Assembly: GCA_025149285.1 (NCBI GenBank)
Contig: CP102274.1
Span: forward strand, 4,862,001 to 4,926,000
DNA: 64,000 nt
Direction of reading: 5' to 3'
Source of the DNA: Hungatella hathewayi
GTDB taxonomy: Bacteria > Bacillota > Clostridia > Lachnospirales > Lachnospiraceae
In this document: positions 60,304 through 64,000 of the stretch, one piece after another
Layout of the letters: every line of letters starts with the position of its first letter
Position numbering within the stretch: position 1 is the first letter of the stretch
Program-made: the position numbers and the translations under genes
The notes under the pieces: generated by a model
The model's database searches: none
Seen by the model: only the letters and a program-made list of their open reading frames with translations
Told to the model about the DNA's origin: nothing

Positions 60304-61248
60304 ATGGATTTCACTTCCCAATATGATTCCTGCAGTCTTTGTCCCAGAAGCTGTATGGTGAACCGCCGGGTGCCGGGTGTGAAGGGCTTCTGCGGCTGCG
60401 GCGATACTGTCATGGCAGCCCGGGCGGCCCTTCATCAGTGGGAGGAGCCGTGGATCAGCGGAATCCACGGAAGCGGCACGGTATTTTTCACCGGCTGTAC
60501 TCTTCGCTGCTGCTTCTGCCAGAATTATCCCATCAGCCAGGAGGGGCTGGGAAAGGAGATTTCCATCCGGCAGCTTGGCGATATCTTTCTGCGCCTTCAG
60601 GATGAGGGCGCTCACAATATCAATCTCGTCACCGCCACCCAGTATCTTCCCTCCATCGTCTCCGCGTTGGACTTTGTAAAACACAGGCTGGCCATCCCTG
60701 TGGTCTATAACTGCGGCGGCTATGAGCGGGTAGAGACAGTAAAGGCCCTTAACGGCTACGTGGATATCTGGCTTCCCGATTTAAAATACTACAGTTCCCG
60801 GCTCTCTGCCCGCTACAGCAAGGCGCCGGACTATTTTGAAAAAGCTTCGGCCGCCATTTTACAGATGATCCGGCAGACCGGAACACCCGAATTCATCTCC
60901 TTTCAGGATACGGAAGATCCTGAGGCCCCCGCCTGCACCCTGATGAAAAAGGGCGTCATCATACGCCACATGGTGCTGCCCGGGGCCAGGGAGGATTCCA
61001 TCTTTTTGCTGCACTGGATGAAGGAACACCTTCCGGAAGGGCAATACAACGTGAGCCTGATGAGCCAGTACACCCCATTTTATAACAGCGGCAGTTTCCC
61101 GGAGATCAACCGCCGAATTACATCGTATGAGTACTATAAGGTCGTTGATACCGCCATCGAGCTGGGACTTGTCCATGGGTTTATGCAGGAAAAAAGCAGC
61201 GCAAAGGAGGAATATACGCCGCCGTTTGATTTGGAAGGGCTGGAGTAG
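60304..61248 (+). CDS. Radical SAM protein, PflX / PFL-activase-like family
   Basis: A 314-residue protein. The SAM cluster motif CTLRCCFCQNY (about residues 65-75) is preceded by an N-terminal cysteine set (CSLCPRSC, FCGCG). The barrel continues with NINLVTATQYLPSIV, VVYNCGGYE and VDIWLPDLKYY. The family resembles pyruvate formate-lyase activases but its target is unknown. It does not look like an anaerobic sulfatase maturase (no SPASM-type C-terminus). AGGAGG precedes ATG. Confidence 0.87.
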   Translation: MDFTSQYDSCSLCPRSCMVNRRVPGVKGFCGCGDTVMAARAALHQWEEPWISGIHGSGTVFFTGCTLRCCFCQNYPISQEGLGKEISIRQLGDIFLRLQDEGAHNINLVTATQYLPSIVSALDFVKHRLAIPVVYNCGGYERVETVKALNGYVDIWLPDLKYYSSRLSARYSKAPDYFEKASAAILQMIRQTGTPEFISFQDTEDPEAPACTLMKKGVIIRHMVLPGAREDSIFLLHWMKEHLPEGQYNVSLMSQYTPFYNSGSFPEINRRITSYEYYKVVDTAIELGLVHGFMQEKSSAKEEYTPPFDLEGLE

Positions 61249-61274
61249 GCTGTTTTTATAAGATTATGTACATA

Positions 61275-63173
61275 ATCGAGTAGGAGGGAGTGATTAACTC
61301 CCGTCCTCTCACACCACCGTGCATACCGTTCGGTACACGGCGGTTTCAACAGTTGACGTGCACGGACTGATAGGCTGTGGCTAAATCATAATAGCCACTG
61401 TTTATCAGTCTTTCTTTTGTCATTGCCATATTTACCGCTACCGTTTGTGTGGTAAACCAATAGCCTCTTCGGCTGTTCCCTGCCTTCCATGCCAATTCTT
61501 TCGGCACTCCCATTTTCAGCAGGTTCTTCACCTTCGTTTTCGGTTTCTTCCATTGTTTCCATATACACATTCGGATTCTGTGATATAGCCATTGGTTCAG
61601 TCCCTCTATTCGGTTCTTCATATCTGCTACTCCATAATAATTCAGCCAGCCCCGCATATACACCTTTATCTTTTCTAACGATGGGCGTATGCTCTGAACA
61701 GACCTTCGGGAACTAAGGTCTTTCAGTTTTGACTTCATTTTCTTCCATGACTTCCCATGAACCCGGACATAAATGCCCTTTCCGTTCTTTCCCAATGTGA
61801 AGCCAGGGAACTTAAAATTTCGGATTGCAAATACACTTACTACACGGCTTTTCTTCTGGTTCACCTGCAATTTCAGCGTCCCTTCCAGATATTTCGTGCT
61901 TGTTTCCAGAAGTCTCTTTGCGGCTCTCTCACTTTTAGCTAACAATACTATATCATCTGCGTAACGTACAAAAGCCACTCCTCGTTTCTCGTACTCCTGG
62001 TCGAACTCGTTCAGATAGACATTTGCCAGCAGCGGGGATAGATTTCCTCCTTGCGGCGATCCTTCCTCTGTCTCCATGACTATACCGTTTTCCATGACAC
62101 CACTCTTTAGGTATCTCTTTATCCATTGGATAACCCTTTCGTCCTTTACATCTCTGCGCAGGATATTTAATAGCATTTCTTGGTTCAGAGTATCAAAGTA
62201 TTTCGACAGGTCCAATGCAACGGCATGGGTGTATCCCTGTTCTGCATACTCTTTTACCTTTAAAATGGCGTCCCTGGCGCTTCTTCCCGGCCGATACCCA
62301 TAGCTGTTCTCCGAGAACAGCGCCTCATAGACTGGCATTAACTGCTGTCCTATGGCTTGCTGGAAGATACGGTCTTTCACGGTTGGAATGCCCAGCTTTC
62401 GCATTCCTCCCTCTGGCTTGGGAATCTCTACTCGTCTTACTGGGTCGGGGGTGTATTTTCCCCTTTTGATTCTCTCTATCAGTTCCTTTTGATTTTCCCT
62501 TAGGCAGTCACCTGTTTCCTCTACGGTCATTCCGTCGATTCCCGGCGCTCCCTTATTCGCCTTTACTCTCTTAAAAGCTCTGTTTAAGTTGTCCTTATTC
62601 AGTATCTTCTCTAAGAGTTCCGGCTGTGCACTGTCTCTTTCCTTCCATATCCGGCGGAAAGAACGGTGCGCTCTCACATACCCTTCACGTTCCGCGCTGT
62701 CTCTTTGTGAGCAGCTATCTTTGTTTTCTGTACCCAATGTTCTTTCCTCCTTTCCCGGTTGTACTAAAGACTCCTGTTGATTCGGTCCTTCATCTCTCGA
62801 CTACTACGACCTCGGCTGACTTCTGTACGTTCAGCACTATCTCACGATAGTGGTTATCCCTTTCAGGACATTCCGCACAGACCTCCCCGGGTACCACACG
62901 TTTCTTTCTCTCCATCTATCTGCCACATTTACCATACATGATTCTGTGTAGTTATTGGGCTTTGACTTGTTGTGCAGTCTTACCCTCATGTATAGCCTGA
63001 TGTGATTTCTGTTCGTCAGACCAGAGATTTGCCCATGGGTTAGTATGTTCCCCATATCCAGCTTCCTTCAGATTCCACCTCACGATGGACACCCTTGCCT
63101 TCGGCTATATCCTTCCCACCACCGGGCGGATTCCGGACTTGCACCGGTTAGAAACGTGCGCCGCCGGGCGCAC
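61275..63173 (-). mobile_element. Group II intron, bacterial class C-like, with maturase
   Basis: On the minus strand the element starts GTGCGCCCGGCGGCGCAC (from 63173) with AACCGGTGCAAGTCCGG, the conserved group II 5' end. It ends with domain V (CCGTGTACCGAACGGTATGC at about 61300-61335), in which the catalytic triad position reads CGC, then domain VI and CCTACTCGAT at 61275. CGC and a maturase without endonuclease point to class C. It lies 11 nt downstream of the hairpin at 63185-63210, as class C introns prefer terminators. Confidence 0.85.
61346..62737 (-). CDS. ltrA: Group II intron reverse transcriptase/maturase (LtrA-like)
   Basis: A 463-residue protein starting at TTG 62737, with AAAGGAGG 9 nt upstream. 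Reverse transcriptase blocks: GAPGIDGMT, YGYRPGRSA, ALDLSKYFDTLNQ, GSPQGGNLSPLLANV, FVRYADDIVLL (YADD) and NFKFPGFTLG. The maturase domain X includes VYMRGWLNYYGVADM. There is no C-terminal HNH endonuclease. It splices and mobilises the intron that encodes it and appears intact. Confidence 0.95.
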   Translation of the reverse strand: MGTENKDSCSQRDSAEREGYVRAHRSFRRIWKERDSAQPELLEKILNKDNLNRAFKRVKANKGAPGIDGMTVEETGDCLRENQKELIERIKRGKYTPDPVRRVEIPKPEGGMRKLGIPTVKDRIFQQAIGQQLMPVYEALFSENSYGYRPGRSARDAILKVKEYAEQGYTHAVALDLSKYFDTLNQEMLLNILRRDVKDERVIQWIKRYLKSGVMENGIVMETEEGSPQGGNLSPLLANVYLNEFDQEYEKRGVAFVRYADDIVLLAKSERAAKRLLETSTKYLEGTLKLQVNQKKSRVVSVFAIRNFKFPGFTLGKNGKGIYVRVHGKSWKKMKSKLKDLSSRRSVQSIRPSLEKIKVYMRGWLNYYGVADMKNRIEGLNQWLYHRIRMCIWKQWKKPKTKVKNLLKMGVPKELAWKAGNSRRGYWFTTQTVAVNMAMTKERLINSGYYDLATAYQSVHVNC

Positions 63174-63184
63174 ACACAGACACA

Positions 63185-63210
63185 GCCCCGGACGGTTCAA
63201 CGTCCGGGGC
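63185..63210 (-). terminator. Hairpin used as intron landing site
   Basis: GCCCCGGACG (63185-63194), 6-nt loop, CGTCCGGGGC (63201-63210): a perfect 10-bp stem 31 nt downstream of the stop of the gene at 63242. On the minus strand TGTGTCTGTGT follows, then the intron. Confidence 0.75.
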
Positions 63211-63241
63211 ATAATATTTTGCGCAGCTATTCTCCCAAAAT

Positions 63242-64000
63242 CTACAGCTCCCTTCGAAGGAACCGAACTCCCTCAACCGGTTCCACACCAACTGCCGTAC
63301 CATTCACCAGAAATTCCTCCGCATCCCTTACCCGCATTTCACCGTACTGCACATCTGCGAATGCAATGCTGCGGTCCCCGTCCCATTCGATATCCATCTC
63401 TTTTAAATTCTCCTGAAACACCTCGAAGCTTCCAAATTCCTCCTTCGACCCGCATTTTACGATCACAGCATGGTTCAATCCTTCTGATATCAGCTCTTTT
63501 TTCGTGTTGGCACCATATGCAGCCATCTCGTACCCGTTGGAAAACCAGCAGCCCAGATATCCGTCACCGGATTTGGCAAAAAACCAGTTTCCGCCGCAGA
63601 CATACGCTTCATACTCATAGACCGGCGTATAGGCATGAATATAATGCACCAGTTCATCAGGATCGATAGCGAACAGCATAACCGTTACATTGCAGTACCG
63701 CTCAATCCACGGCATCGTTCCGTTGCCCGCCCAATAGCTGGGACGGTTTTCTCCGCTGAAAACCCGCTCTCCGGGATGATTAACATAGAAAATCGCCGGA
63801 CGTTCTTTTCCGAATACCACATTCATCAGATGCTGCTGATGGCCATGGCGGAATGGTTTAAACCTTCTGACTCCTGCCGTTAAGTACTCTCCTGTCCGGT
63901 AAGTATGAATCTTTACTCCCGCGATTCCCTGATCCATTTCCATCACCACACCCTGGCCCGGCTGGGGCCTGCACTCCATTTCATAGTCCTCCGGCTCGTA
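63242..64000 (-). CDS. Unidentified protein, C-terminal part (runs off the right edge)
   Basis: The frame is open from the right window edge to a stop at 63242, giving about 252 residues; the N-terminus is outside. An internal ATG at 63979 is not needed. Aromatic-rich blocks such as FYVNHPGERVF, RPSYWAGNGTMPWIERY and YVCGGNWFFAKSGDGYLGCWF suggest a carbohydrate-active or beta-structured enzyme tail, but I do not recognise the family. Confidence 0.6.
   Translation of the reverse strand, partial: YEPEDYEMECRPQPGQGVVMEMDQGIAGVKIHTYRTGEYLTAGVRRFKPFRHGHQQHLMNVVFGKERPAIFYVNHPGERVFSGENRPSYWAGNGTMPWIERYCNVTVMLFAIDPDELVHYIHAYTPVYEYEAYVCGGNWFFAKSGDGYLGCWFSNGYEMAAYGANTKKELISEGLNHAVIVKCGSKEEFGSFEVFQENLKEMDIEWDGDRSIAFADVQYGEMRVRDAEEFLVNGTAVGVEPVEGVRFLRREL

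Noticed and set aside
60304..61248. Radical SAM protein as the anaerobic sulfatase maturase for the sulfatase at 20350
   Set aside because: It has the PflX/PFL-activase layout without the extra C-terminal SPASM cysteine clusters of anSME, and it is 40 kb away.

Overview
The window reads like the chromosome of a gut-type anaerobic Firmicute, most likely a Lachnospiraceae/Clostridia member of the Hungatella or Enterocloster kind. This is inferred from strong AGGAGG ribosome sites, TTGACA/TATAAT promoters, moderate GC, dense minus-strand sugar operons, ABC sugar importers without their own ATPase, LacI/ROK/AraC regulators, an FGly-type sulfatase, a PflX-like radical SAM protein and a group II intron. 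Almost everything lies on the minus strand. No tRNA, rRNA or CRISPR was seen.

Layout, left to right. 1-3.1 kb: partial sugar-ABC permease, a broken DinJ/YoeB-type toxin-antitoxin pair and an AAA/DUF4143 ATPase. 3.2-11.9 kb: one long operon of a five-gene NikABCDE/Opp-type ABC transporter followed by larB, larC and larE, which make the nickel-pincer cofactor of lactate-racemase-family enzymes. 11.9-16.3 kb: housekeeping-like genes (adenosine deaminase family, GNAT, exonuclease, Uma2 endonuclease, glycosyltransferase 51). 16.6-31 kb: a sulfated-sugar region with SIS isomerase, class II aldolase, two permeases, sulfatase, LacI regulator, fucose-isomerase-like protein, AGE-family epimerase and three paralogous sugar-binding lipoproteins, interrupted by a 217-bp MITE-like giant hairpin. 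31-38 kb: two TauE/SafE (TSUP) permeases, nagA, a LarA homologue, a divergent triose-phosphate isomerase and a phosphofructokinase. 38.1-38.4 kb: a type I toxin-antitoxin locus. 38.4-47.3 kb: a second sugar operon (two Gfo/Idh/MocA dehydrogenases, ROK regulator, permeases, binding protein, TIM-barrel isomerase, PGI-like isomerase). 47.4-54.5 kb: class II aldolase, NagB-like deaminase, sulfonate-type ABC transporter, then a divergent lacI and aldose-1-epimerase pair. 54.6-61.2 kb: LytTR protein, hexuronate genes (SDR reductase, uxuA, araC), azlCD and a radical SAM protein. 61.3-63.2 kb: a group II intron. 63.2-64 kb: a gene running off the end.

The most striking point is a shared operator. The palindrome CAAACGTTTG occurs at four promoters: the nik-larBCE operon, the pfk-tpi-larA-nagA-TSUP operon, the sulfonate-ABC-nagB-aldolase operon and the divergent lacI-epimerase operon. 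In all four its centre lies about 40 bp upstream of the -10 hexamer, and three of the four promoters have a poor -35 box. This suggests that the LacI-family protein at 52.6-53.6 kb acts as an activator of a regulon that couples nickel import and nickel-pincer cofactor synthesis to a LarA-type racemase embedded in an amino-sugar/phosphosugar pathway. The substrate is unknown; this is the best candidate in the window for an undescribed system.

A second LacI protein (23.3-24.3 kb) appears to act on different sites (core TATACAC..CG.GTGTATA) in front of the sulfated-sugar genes; at two promoters these sites sit directly downstream of the -10 box, as expected for repression.
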